64,000 nt of DNA, taken from positions 372,001 through 436,000 of the forward strand of contig JAQGEQ010000170.1 of NCBI GenBank assembly GCA_034620365.1, given 5' to 3'. Shown one piece after another: positions 13,710 through 26,000 of this stretch (within the stretch, counting starts at the first letter, position 1; each line of letters opens with the position of its first letter). The stretch is from Pegea sp. RAD2-039. Taxonomy: Eukaryota; Chordata; Thaliacea; Salpida; Salpidae. A model generated the notes under the pieces. That model saw nothing but the letters and a program-made list of their open reading frames with translations. It was not told the DNA's origin and did no database searches. The position numbers and the translations under genes were made by a program.

Positions 13710-14631
13710 TTTAAATTTTTGGTTTTTAGGTATTCGATCATAGAAATTTGGTATGATTTTGTAAACTAAACTTATTTACATAAGTATGTGCTTAGCAACA
13801 CAATCGATATAAGAATTTGCACAAACTATTGTAAAGTACAAAAAGTGTTTGACTGAAATCAGGACCTTAAATTGAATTCTCTCAAACATTTTTTTATAGA
13901 TTTTGAGCATCTTTTTCAAACGAATTCTTCTTATGTACAGTCTGAAGATCAAAGAAAAGTATTCGAAAAATAAAATTCTTAGAAGTCATTCCAAATTTAA
14001 GATATCTATAAATATTGAATTTACATAAATCGCAATATTAAAAAACCTTTTTTCTATGAAATTTTATTGATTCAATCAGAAAATAATATCAATAAAAAAA
14101 CTATTTTATTCACTTTGTAAAAAAACTGACTTTTATTTCTTTCAACGAGTAATTTCCAAACACAAAATTATTGCTATGAACTTTTTTAAACCTCTAAAAT
14201 ATATTTCAAGCTTTCTAATATTTTAATTTTCACTTTGTAATTGTTTTGGTACTAAATAATACAAAATAAAATGTTTGTATTTAAAAAGCTGTTACTTTAT
14301 TTCTAATTCATGATTGAAATTTGTATCTACGACAAGTTATTATCGATTTAACGTCTTCTACTTTAATCAATTTAAAAGATTTATTTAAAGTTTCTTACTG
14401 AGTAACTTATATTTAGAAAACAAACCGATAATTGTTCATTTCGTTATTTGAGTAATTCTAATTTTCTACCGGAATTTTCTTAAATGTATTTGTTTTTAAT
14501 AAACTATTCTGTTTTCAAAATATTCAGTCTTCATATATACGCTACAAATAATATAAATAAAAACATTTTGAGAGCAAATATTTAATTTGAATCAAAGATT
14601 TTTTTATAAAAATTCCCTATTAGGAAAAATG
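13710..14631. other. Intergenic between convergent genes
   Basis: AT-rich spacer lying between the 3' ends of a + strand gene and a - strand gene. No reading frame or repeat was recognised; it presumably holds both 3' untranslated regions. Confidence 0.6.
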
Positions 14632-17600
14632 TCAGTCCTTCTCCGTCAGTACATATACAACTATTTGATCAGAAGACATATCATCTGCTTCTTCAGCTAC
14701 ATCATTACTTTTTTTTATCGTAGATGAATACTGAGGTTGGTTTTCAATCTTTGACAAAACTTCTACCATATCTTGATCACTTTCACGTTGATAACGACAA
14801 ACTAGATGCGAGTGTTCGCACATCAGACCTGTTTCCTAAAGATTTAAAGATCAATAAAGATACTAATCTGAAGGATTCATACTTGAGCAAACTCGCAGTC
14901 ACATGTTAAATAATGAGAACAGATCTGACACTCATCACATCTGTATGGACAATTCATCTGTGCCGTGCATCTTCTATTACAATCCAGCTTTACAGTTTGA
15001 CTAAACATAATCTGACAATTCACAAAATAAGTTTGCAGCGGAACAATTAGGGAAGTAACCAACTTGTTTGACTGCTGGTTGTTCTCTGTCTTCAGCTGTA
15101 ATTGCATCAACAACAGTGACTACTGACCAAGTGAAATCATTCTGAGATGAAAAATGATGAACAACAATTCAGATCGCTTCACAACACTTACAGATTTCGA
15201 AACATGGTTAGTTGGTATGGAATCACTTGATGTGTGTTGTTGTTTGGTTTGTTCTTTGATGTATTGAGAGTTATTCCGTTTATAAGAGCTTCGTAGTTTG
15301 GCTAAGGTTTTATCCCTTGAGTATTTCAGTAAAGTCTAAATAAATGTCAACAAAACTAAATAAATATGACAAGTAGTGGAAATATGTGCGAACCTTCACT
15401 AGTATATCGAGTTGTTTACGTTTGAATCCCTCCGGGTAGATAGTTTTGCATAAATTTCGATTAAATTCTTCAAAACGTTGATCTACTTCAAGTATCTGCT
15501 CGTTACGATAAGCGGATGCCCATGTGAATGGTGTCGGCGAGAAATGTTTTTCGAAATACAAAGCTAGTTGATGAGTGCTGCTGTTCTGTTGATAATTAAC
15601 TTCGTTTAATCAACAAAATGTCTCATTTTTTGTATCTCGTTGGAAGTACGTTTCTTAAATCAGCGATAAATTCATCTTTAAGGTGATTGAAATGTTCTAA
15701 ATTCCTTTCTTGTAAAACTGTCAACATGTTCGCCATCAATCTCGAGATCTCAACAGGAGCTAAGCGGATGTTGGGGATTGAGTTGATCTGATTCTTCCAA
15801 TCATCTGCATCGGAAACAAATCTTTCCATTTCGTTTCAAATAAATAAATCTTAATTCTTAATTTAAAAATTATCAAAATGCGAAATTTCAATTCAATCAA
15901 ATTCTTACTAGAAACATGCCACGACCCGTACAGCATAAATGGACCACCACCAAACGTTGTGGTCCAAATTTCAAACCAGTCACAGCTTGATGTGATTCCG
16001 GGGCTTGGCAAGATAAGTTGTGAAGGCGTGAGGGCCTCTTTGCGAAGGTTCGCCTAAAATAGAAAATATTTCAGGAAAAATTTAAATTTAATTTAAAAAA
16101 TCAAATTAAGTAATTGTAATAAGAAAAATGTTGTGGTTTAAAAAAAAAACATTAAAAAATTGAAACAAACTTTAATAAGATGAAGAAATATTCCAATCAC
16201 AGCCCGATCATTTCGATTACAAACAAACCAAGCTACCGGACAAATCTCTTCTTTAAAGTCGCAAGTGCTTGGAAGTATAACACTCAAACATGCTAAATAA
16301 AACCTCGGCTCATCTGATAGTAAATGTTAAGAATTAAAATGAAATATAAAAGTTTGACTTTTACAACACGCAAATAATTGAAACAACTTCACCTTTACCG
16401 GCAACTTCTTGGTCTCCGCGGGTTATATCAAAGCAAACGACAGACTGGTGACCATGACGTTTTAGTAGTTTAGCTTGCAGGGGGGTTTGCATGACTAATA
16501 TGAAGTCATCGATATTCAAACAAGCACAAGACTAAACAAATCATCTTTTGTTAGGATGCACGCTTATGAATTGATCTTCTCTTACAGCTGTTGCTTTCTC
16601 TTTTTGATATTTCACCAGAAGAACAGGATTATCTTCTGTCATTTGCATCTTTTCAATCCATTCTTGAACGGTTGTTCCTGGCTTGCTTCCTGATTTTCTT
16701 CGATTTGCTTTTAAATTTGCAACTTTTTCAATATTGTAAATATCCTTCAAAGATCACCTCAAAGAATCTGATTAACAAAATTGATGAAGATACCTGAATT
16801 GAGATGAGATGAAGGCGATTAGGTGAAGATGAGACATCAAGGGTTTCACGTATCTCATCCAACACCTTATTCCTACTCAATCCACTACTTAGCTTCCTGA
16901 AAACGCAAATGAGAACCAACAAAGCTTGGTCTTCAGCTCACTTGGCAATATTCACTTTCTCTTCTTTAGTAATCCGAGTATGTTCCAGATCTGTGTTATG
17001 TCCGTAATGTTGTAGATAAGCTTCCACCTGCAACACTTCATGTTTCATGTTTATCAATTAAACTATACATACCTCAACAGGGGCTCGTTGATATGGTCGT
17101 CCATCGGGGGTCGTTTCAGGCCAAAAAATTACTTTCATGGATGCTGTACACTCAACGCCAGTCTTACACGATCCCTGCATCCCAATCAATCCGTAAAAAT
17201 AAATCTAAACTCTTCTAAGACTCACCTGAACTTTGGAACGCTTTTTACTTGCTTTACTCGTATAAGCACCACCCCTGTGGCAGTAAAAGCAAGCTGTCTT
17301 GCTTCCATTCTTGTTCCTCTGCCAACCTCTTCGCCTCATAAAGGTGCACTTGCCTTCATTTTCAACTTCACTAAGCCATCGTTCAAAATCTTTAAAAAAG
17401 ATGAAGAAGGTGATGATGAGAAATCGAGGTTGTGATTGATACAAGAGTTGAAGTCTACTTGTTGCTTACAAACCTCTTTCAGAAGCAAATGTTCGATCAG
17501 AAGGTTCATGAATAATTCCATGAACTGCTAGATGTGTTCTTAGCTGAGTGATGCGCGTACATCTGAAGAAAATAAAGGTTTGTCACTGACAAAAAAAAGT

Positions 17601-18164
17601 GAAATGACGTAACAGGTTTTATACATTTATATAAAAGTATTTTTACAACTTTTAAAAGTAAATATTTAAATTTTAACATTAAAAACTGAACTTGAAAAAT
17701 ATTATTTTATAAATTTCACATTCTAGTTAAAACAGTTTGAACTTTGAAAAGTTTTTCTGAACCCATAAACATCATTAACACATTTCGTAAATCTAATTTG
17801 TTAAAAAAATTAATAACAAAACCTATATTACCATAGAAGAATCTTTAAAAATTAAAATTGGATTTAGAAATAGAATATCAAAGAACAAACTACTTGAAGT
17901 TGCAGCCAAGTTCCAGGCATCTTGTCTCTCCTGGTCTTGTCTTTCCAGCTTTATAACGTTCTAGAAAATAGAGAACATTCAGACTAGTTTAAGAAGCAAG
18001 TGAACCAGTAACTAGCCTTTTTCTACTTCAAAATCATGGGATTGATTTTGTTGTTCTATTTGTTGATTGTAAGTATTTATTTCAACAAGTTTATGGACAT
18101 CATTAATAGTATAAACTTGAGATGAAAAAACTGATTGAGTACTTTCATCAATTGATGTTTCCAT
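14632..18164 (-). CDS. Host gene with Mutator-like transposase architecture: C2H2, FAR1-like, DDE core, SWIM
   Basis: Seventeen exons joined by hand give 748 residues with every phase consistent. In order on the minus strand they are 18017-18164, 17894-17960, 17474-17562, 17226-17389, 17073-17174, 16942-17027, 16794-16896, 16586-16744, 16393-16531, 16171-16313, 15909-16053, 15650-15804, 15394-15585, 15192-15335, 15064-15141, 14883-15011 and 14632-14835. A C2H2 finger (C-x4-C-x12-H-x3-H, residues about 66-87) is split across exons 2 and 3. Residues 102-220 form a FAR1/WRKY-like DNA-binding region (FERWLSEVENEGKCTF, CFYCHRGG, GSCKTGVECTASMKV). The MULE transposase core keeps candidate acidic residues D341 (VVCFDITRGD), D425 (SSCDWFEIW) and E539/E540 (QRFEEFNRN). 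A SWIM finger C-D-C-x9-C-E-H lies at about 675-689. This matches a family common in invertebrates. The many introns and the lack of terminal inverted repeats suggest a domesticated or long-resident gene rather than an active element. Confidence 0.85.
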
Positions 18165-21100
18165 ATTTACCTAGCCTCAGTTTTCTAAGTTTTTTAACAC
18201 TTTTTATTAGTTGGTGTATAAAAGAGTGAAAGTTAAAAAAACAGTATAATACTATGAGAGTAGAATTCTAATTATTTACTTATATTTAGAAGATTTTATG
18301 AACAACAAAGCAATTATAAATAACTAAGTCTATAAGAAAAACTTATCTAAATAAAAAAATATTCTTTAGATATTAATATTCAGTAATACTAATAACCAAA
18401 ATTAAAACAAAATTATTACAGAATTTCTTGAACTAAATTGAAAAATGAATTTTTAAAATATAAGTAAATAAAAACTCTTCACAGAAAACAAGTTTTATTT
18501 GTCAAAATTAGTAACTTTTATTTCTTGAGTTTCAAGAATTCTGGCATTTTTCAAATTTTCTACAAACAATTATAAAACTATCTATATATCATTTCTAGCC
18601 ATTTTTTCTTACAAAGGAATCTTTGAAATATTTATCAAGACATTCAAAAAATTATGCTAATAGTTTTTGTTCATTACTCTTAACGATTTTTTTTGTTATT
18701 TTTAATATTCTATTTTATAATTACTCAATTTATGAATAAAAAAAATATGAAATATTTCATAATTCAAATCTAATTAACTGGGAACATTTATATTCATAGA
18801 TATACATTAAACTTTTAAATTAAAAACACTTTGTTATTCAAACTATTTCATTAGCATAAAGTTTAAACTAAGGAAATGGAAATAGCCTCATATAAAGCAA
18901 GAACATAATAACCTTAGCTAGATAAACAATCTATTTATACTAAGCTTTAAATCAAGTTTAGTAATAAGTCTTTGCTATTAATAACATTGTTAAAATAAAA
19001 ATAAAACAAGCTTTACGATATAAGTATTATCTTTATAGAGAATATGTTAGAACGAAAGATTTATAATTACTCTAGCTTTTTAATATTGTTTTTACATTAA
19101 TTAACACATCTGATCATACAAAGTTAATACATACATAAAACAAAACTTTTATGTAGAATAATTAAAAACTTTTATTTGTTAGTAAAATTAATAAAGGATT
19201 AATGCTATGATTTAAAAATGTTATAATTGATGTAACGTTATTTAGTTATTGATTATCACAAGTTGTTGCAGTCCCTCTGTTTATTAATAAATTTATATAA
19301 AAATTATAATCAAACCTTATGAGAAAGAAGTTCACATTGGGTAATTCCCTTAATATTTTTTTAAGTCAAGCGGTCAAAAAACTATTAATTTGCAATAAAT
19401 TATTTAAACAAAATTCATCTACAGATTTTTATGTAACGTTGTTTTGATCAAAATTATATTTTTGAGATAAATCTTATCTTGGAACTGTACTTAAGAAGGT
19501 TAACAGTAAATAATTTTGAAAGCAACTACTTATTGATAAAAAAGTTTCTCTAAGGGAATTACGTTTAAACTTCATATAGTAAATGCAGGAGCTTAAGTCT
19601 AGATATATTTTATTTATAATCTAATTATTTTTATTTAAATACTTTTATTATATACTTTTGAAATACTACGAACAAAATTATCAGTTTACAAAACACAATG
19701 CTTTTCTTAGCTAATTTTTAAAATTATCATCATTTCAAAACTTTATGTTTGAAAAATATGCTATAAAATTCATTTAATATTAGTTTTTGTTTGAAAACTG
19801 TATTTGAGATAAGTTTTAAGTATATAAGATATTTGTGCAGCAGTAATTTTAATATTTTTCGACATTCAAAACTTTTAAAAACACAAACCTTTCTTAAAAC
19901 ATACCGGCAACTATTTATGAGTTTTAGAGATTTACAGTTAATTTTTAACTTCACTAGGTCGTATAATAACACTATAACCAAGAATGTTTGTTTTAATCTA
20001 TGTTTTGATAAATATTCGAGTAAAAAGGAGTAATGTTTCCTCCCTTGAAAAATCTTTGAATAGTGATTTCAATTTTTTAATTTTCAAAAATTGATAAATT
20101 TTCTAAGAATAAATTTATTGCCTCCAAGTTAAGTAAGTAACTTGTAAAATATTTGTCTTCAAAACTTTGTTAAAACGATTAAATTTAGAATAAGAACTTT
20201 ATAGTTCTTTTTCAAATTCGATATTGTTTTTAAACTGTTTCAAAACAAAGAATTTGTTAACTATCAAGTCTATACTCTTAAAAATTTAACTCCATAAATA
20301 AAAAAACAGTTATAAAAGATTCATTTATCCTATATATTTTTTCATTTATATTGTGCGGAAAATGCTTGCAAAATTTTACTTGTATTAAAAATAAATACCA
20401 TAAAATAGTTTCTAGTCAGGGAAAATTACTTTTTTGTTCTATATTTATAATCATCATCGAATTGGTTATTACCAACTTTTATTATTAAAAAGATAGGTCT
20501 AATCGTTAATATTTTTAATCGGTGTTTTAAAACCTGTGTGCTTATGTTCTATTTTTTCATTTTCGAATCTATTTAAGGTTTTTATCGTTTATATTTTACA
20601 AACATTTTTTACCTAAGTTAATTTGATTCTGTAATAAACTTGTTTATCTTGTAAGTTTTATTCAACAAGTTAAGTTTTATGTAAATGCAAATAAGTTGAA
20701 AAATGTGTAAAAAAATCTTAAGCAGATAAAATTTAAAACTTTTTTGCAAGGTATAGTTGGTAACTTCATATATAAATGTAATAAATGTTTAATTCCAAAA
20801 TTGATCTTTTTTTATTAATTATTTTTTGAAATTTCACTTTCGTTTCTTCTAATATTACCTAATATAATGTTTCACCATTTTTTATCATGGTCAAGATTAC
20901 TCATAATTATATTTAAATTTGATTTAAATAGCTCAAGAGTTGATTAATTTTGAAAACTATGGTTTTATGGTCAAGTTAAAGAATTTTGTGGTTTTTTCTG
21001 ATTGATTTATGATTTAAGCCTTTATAGCTGATAAGCTATTTAAGGCTAACCTTTCTTAATGTTAATCTAAGACTTCATAAAGGTCACTTATTTTCATGTA

Positions 21101-21534
21101 TAATTAATAAAGAACTGTATCTAATATAAAGATTATTAATTTTTCTTTTATGACATTAACTTATCATAAAGTTAGATTTGACATAGAATTTAAATATCAA
21201 ATCTAAAATTATATCTTTGACATGAAAGCTTTATTTTTGTATTAATTCTAACAAATTTTATTACAAAAATTAGATGAATAAATGTAAATGCTTAAAATGT
21301 CAAAACTTTAATTAAAGTTACTATCTCTTCTGAGCTTGTTTTTATTTTTTAAATCAAACTTAATTAAATTATGATAATTGGATAAGTATACAAATTTATC
21401 AAAATAAGATGTGGCATTTAAATCCCCTAATGACATAAATGTTTCATCTAATAATATCTAATGACACTTTTGAGGTATTTAAAAGAGTTGGTTTGCCAAA
21501 TTCAATTCATATTACTTGTCGACAGATAAAACAG
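18165..21534. other. AT-rich intergenic stretch, nothing recognised
   Basis: More than 3 kb without protein-like frames. Two overlapping frames at 19730-20033 on opposite strands are low-complexity AT translations that I do not accept as genes. The last part may hold a 5' untranslated exon or intron of PHPT1, because an acceptor-like TTGTCGACAG lies just before its ATG. Confidence 0.6.
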
Positions 21535-21894
21535 ATGGATTCAAAGCTAGAAGATGTTCCAGAAGTCGATATTGACAAGTCTGGAATATTTAAATATGTA
21601 CAAATTAAAGTAATGAGTAAATCATCAAATGAAGAAAATATTGTTATTCGTGGAATGGAAAAAGCAGCATTTCATGCTGATGTCAGCGACAAATGTTGCC
21701 CTAAAATTGAAAAATTGGGTTTTAAAACTGATACAATTGGTGGAGGAAGAATAAATCATGATCCAGACAACAAATTAATTGTTGTTTATGGATACTCTAT
21801 TGGTTTTGGCAAAGCTGATCACAAAATTACAGTGAGTAAATTGAAGAAGAAGTATCCTGACTATACGATTACTTGGACTGATGAAGGATACTAA
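21535..21894 (+). CDS. PHPT1: 14 kDa phosphohistidine phosphatase (PHPT1/janus family)
   Basis: Removes phosphate from phosphohistidine in proteins; cytosolic in animals. From ATG 21535 the product is 119 residues, close to the roughly 125 of vertebrate PHPT1. Family landmarks in order are FKYVQIKV near the N terminus, the catalytic-histidine motif AAFHADVSDK, the phosphate-binding loop GGGRINHD, VYGYSIGFGKADH, and the C-terminal KKYPDYTITWTDEGY. The frame stays open upstream to 21439, but the extra residues are AT-rich and unlike the family. The downstream Met sits right after an acceptor-like AG, so I place the start there. No intron interrupts the coding part. An AATAAA lies about 60 bp after the stop. 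Its 3' neighbour on the other strand, 418 bp away, is PGAM5, which also has phosphohistidine phosphatase activity. Confidence 0.93.
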   Translation: MDSKLEDVPEVDIDKSGIFKYVQIKVMSKSSNEENIVIRGMEKAAFHADVSDKCCPKIEKLGFKTDTIGGGRINHDPDNKLIVVYGYSIGFGKADHKITVSKLKKKYPDYTITWTDEGY

Positions 21895-22312
21895 CTTCCT
21901 AAAACCTTCAGCATCTTTGATGCATAAAAGTTGTTAGTAGTCTTAATGTTTTTAATAAAAAAGCGTTTATTTCAATTAAATCATTGATTTAAAATAGCTT
22001 CATCAACTTTTTGCTTAGAAAATAGTATTTTCTCAACTAATAAAAAGATTTCTTCTTTGAATAGATTGCTTTTGTGCTGCTAGGTAGAAAAGAATGAATT
22101 TTTTGTAGTTTAGCGTATACAAATTTTATTCAAAATGTTGACATAGTTGTTAAATCTGCTAAGTATCTAAACAATATTAATATATGATTATCAAAAATAA
22201 ATAACCAAACTTGTAAAGATATTAAATGAGGTTTGAGAGTTAATTAGTTTAAAAAGAAGATATAAAAATGTCAGTTGGACAATTAGTTGACTAATTATAT
22301 AAAGATTTGATT

Positions 22313-23080
22313 TCAAGAAAATGTTATCAAGTTTGGTGGCATAAAACCAGCATCACCAAAACCATGACAGCTAACTCTTCCGTCAGGACGAATAACAATT
22401 TGCGTGACACTACAATGTTTTAAACTAAAACGTAGCCAACAGTTTAAAGGAAGTTGTAAAACTTTACAAACGAAATAACGTATCACATTTGCATGACAGA
22501 AGTAAATTTCCAGGGTAGTATTTGTATCCTCTGAACGATGTACGTATCGATGAAAGCCTTCATCCATTCTTTTCCCATTCTTTTCAATATCAGCAGGATC
22601 AGGATCATAACTTATATGCGGAGGATCAAATGAATGAGGAGGCCCTTCTCGAAGTAGTGATGTAAACTCAACAGAAGGTAAATCATCTAACATCTCTTTT
22701 AAAGCGATGTTACAAGTTTCTTTTGCTCTGGTCATATCAGAAGATACAATCTTTGTTATTGGCAGATTAAGGTTTTTACTAAAACCTGCCAAATAACCTC
22801 CTAATATTTTTGCTTGTTCTCGGCCTTTTTCTGTCAGTTTACAAGCCTCATCTGTATTTTGATATTCATACTGACCATGCCTCATAAAAAGTAAGATTCG
22901 TTTGCCTTTATTATTTTCATTATTTCGTCCGTCCCAGTTATAGTCCCAAACAGTTTTGGGAGCATTTTCACTTTGTAATACTTTGGCATAACACTTTTTT
23001 TCATGAAAGGATTTGTAAATAAATATACCAACAAAGCTAGACCCAATCAGGCTTTGTGTTAATTTCGAAAACCCTATCAT
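22313..23080 (-). CDS. PGAM5: PGAM5, mitochondrial Ser/Thr and phosphohistidine protein phosphatase
   Basis: A member of the phosphoglycerate mutase (histidine phosphatase) fold that acts as a protein phosphatase at the mitochondrial membrane, in mitochondrial dynamics, mitophagy and cell death. The single exon encodes 255 residues (human about 289). The N terminus carries one hydrophobic segment (SLIGSSFVGIFIYKSF) suited to a membrane anchor. The multimerisation WDxNWD motif is present (VWDYNWDGR). The catalytic RHG is in LLFMRHGQYEYQ, and other active-site positions are in MTRAKET, LLREGPPHSF and the second histidine FCHANVIRYF. The C terminus GDAGFMPPNLITFS is also typical. All signature residues are intact, so it should be active. 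The lack of introns contrasts with most other genes here. It is convergent with PHPT1. Confidence 0.94.
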   Translation of the reverse strand: MIGFSKLTQSLIGSSFVGIFIYKSFHEKKCYAKVLQSENAPKTVWDYNWDGRNNENNKGKRILLFMRHGQYEYQNTDEACKLTEKGREQAKILGGYLAGFSKNLNLPITKIVSSDMTRAKETCNIALKEMLDDLPSVEFTSLLREGPPHSFDPPHISYDPDPADIEKNGKRMDEGFHRYVHRSEDTNTTLEIYFCHANVIRYFVCKVLQLPLNCWLRFSLKHCSVTQIVIRPDGRVSCHGFGDAGFMPPNLITFS

Positions 23081-26000
23081 CTTCGAAAGCTCTGAGATAA
23101 AAATTTATGAAAAAAGTTGAATTTTAATTATATAAGTTTAATTATATAAGCAAGTTTAGGTAAAGTTTAAACACAACTATATACTATTCATGGATCTTCA
23201 AATTCTATTCAAAATATTAACTAAATTTGATAATTTTATCTCATTAAGAATAGAAAATTGTAAAGGCCATTTTATGAGCCTTTAAAGTAATTGATGAGTA
23301 ATTATAATCTAAAAGATTTAATGAATTAAAAAATATTATTCTTCATCAAATTTAAAGTCTCATTCATCAATGAAACATTTTTTTACATCTTTTGTTAAGA
23401 TTTATCTTTTAACAAAATTTGTATTAATCAATACATATAAATCTAAATTAAAATATGTTTTTAGTGTATATTTCATATTATTAAAATACAAAATACAATC
23501 ATTATTTAATAAACATAATAGAATATAAAATTGAAATTAAAACTTATTAAAAATTCTTATACATCATCTAAACCATAAATATCAAAAATCACATAATGTG
23601 AAGTCATATGAGAGTTTTTAATTAAATTTATTTATTAAAATTTGATAAAAATCTAAAGAATAAACTAACCAAAATATATTAACAATGTAAAACAACTGCC
23701 ATTTTTTATTGAAATAATTTAAATATATGTCTTCTATTACTCTATATGTTTCAATATATTGACATATTTTAAACATTAAATTTATTGAGAAAATTTTCTT
23801 TTTAAACTCATAAAGTTACGACTTATAGTACAATCTACTAAAGGTATTACTTGAAACTTTAAAAGTTAAGGAAAATGTCATGTTAACCAACTTATCGGTC
23901 TATAAAAGCATTAGCCGGCACTTTGGAAGCTAACAAATATGGCCCAGATTGTACCGATTAGATTACAATAATTTAAAAGACCTTTGAGACTGAAAGTAGT
24001 TAAAATTAATAGGTTTGTAAGAAGTTACCACATAGAAATTTGATATTATTTACAATAAAATCTTTACGAGGGAAGTTAACTTTTTAAGTAATAATCAAAA
24101 TAGATTCGTCTAAAAGAAGAGGCTTAGAGAAAGTTTCTGCAAATATAGAAGTTGCTAGTGTCAACTACGTACCCAATTCTTCTCTTCAAGTTTATTATTT
24201 CAAAAGAGTGTATTCTAATTTTTACCTAATATAATACTGTCCAAAATTTTAGAGTATTTACTGACACTTTGAACTCTAGCCTCTTAAACGTAGATTGAAA
24301 TTCTTGAGAATAAATATATTGAATAAAATCTAATTGGTTAAAACCAACAGTGAATTTCTTAGCAGCTATTCGACCATATGTTATTTTTCATAAAATCTGA
24401 CATACAAAAATCCGACAAAAAATTCCTCATTTTCAAAGAGGCTTCTATCAATTTTATTGTTGTTACTTCCTTTTTCCCTTCAAATGTACAAGTTGTACAA
24501 GCTTCTTTGTAAGTTATTCGAAAGCTATTTAGGTAGTCTAATATCGAAATTTAGTGGACAGACAAAGTTACTCAGCAGAATTTTTTCAAACGATATCTTT
24601 TGAAGAAATTTGAGGTTGTTTAAAGGGTTTCATCAGTATACTATAGATTTAACAGATTACGGTTGTAGTCAAAGTAGCCAAGATATTAATAAGGTCTATT
24701 GGTAGCTAATTAAGATCATTACATAATGATAAGCTGTTGAAAGCAATGCCTTCGCTCAGGAACTCATCTGATTAAGATTGTTCCATCAGAGATTATATTT
24801 AGCTAAACACAGTAGCTTAATTTTCCAAAATTGCTTCAAAAAGTTTTTAAACCTTGTTTGATTTCCTTCATTCACAATAACGGATAAATGTATGATCCTG
24901 AATTATACCCCCAATAAGGCAAAAGAATCGGAAAGAAGTGAAGTCGTGAAACACTTTCTTTAAACAAATGAATTGTAGTTTCGTTAATCGTCCGTGACGA
25001 GTTAACAGGATCACAACAAATGCTTTAACAGTTTCGATGTTCTATACTTTTGATTAAACATCGCCAACTAAGCACTTTAAGCAGCATGTAAAATAATATT
25101 GTTATCTTTCATTGTTTAATGACACAGTTTATGATTCAATATAAATATCGTGATCAATAAGATTGAAAACAGCAGACTTGAAAAACATTTACAAGATTGT
25201 AAGCCTTATCATAATATAGCTTAAAAGTTAAGAAAAACGGACAGATTTCTAGAACACCAAAATATTTCGTTAAAAGTTGCCTACATCTGGATTTGTTTAC
25301 ACTTTTTTGTAAATAAAGTATCAATCTCACTCATAAGAATTAATAATTGATGTAGCTTTTTTCATCGTCGACTACATACAAAGCTGTATTTTGTATTAGA
25401 CTCCTCAACTCAGTAAAAGTAATATTTATTTGAACCGTTGTGTTACTACACGAATCATTGTGCTCATACAATAACAGTTTTATAATTATTAGTACTATTT
25501 TTGTATTATTTCTTTAAATATCTGATAACTTTGCAGACTACAACAAAAATAAAGAAATTTGTAAACAAATTAATTTAAGCAAAACTAAGCCATGGGTTTA
25601 AGGAAAGATAAGGGAGTAGTAATTTTATAAAATAAGATTAAAATTAAAATAGAGAACTTCAAATTGTTAACTAAACAGATTTCTTATGAAGTTCACTATC
25701 AACAAATTTTGCTTAAAATTTATAAATAATTTTGAATTTTTGGGAGAAATTCTTTGAAAGTTTAAAATGTTCCAATTCGATCTAAGAAAAGAAATTATAT
25801 TTAGCGGTTCACATATTTCAAATATTTGGATAATCTTTAATTGATTTCAAGCAAGCATACACTATTATTGTTTTAAATAGAATAAAGAAGCTAAATTATT
25901 GTCGTAACATAGGATAAATTTTCATCGCTTTAAATTTTTGGTTTAGAATTGCCCTTTTTAGTAAACATTTATATTGTAGCAAAAAAGGCTAGAAATGAGC

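Noticed and set aside
16541-16750. Apparent frameshift and stop in the transposase core, suggesting a pseudogene
   Set aside because: A 54-bp GT-AG intron (16532-16585) with a branch-like CTAAC restores the conserved reading frame.
19730-20033. Overlapping open frames on both strands (83 and 80 codons)
   Set aside because: Composition is that of translated AT-rich DNA (Leu, Lys, Phe, Ile, Asn), with no motif, splice context or conserved block.
21439-21534. Upstream extension of PHPT1 by 32 residues
   Set aside because: The added residues do not resemble the family and an acceptor-like AG lies just before the Met at 21535.
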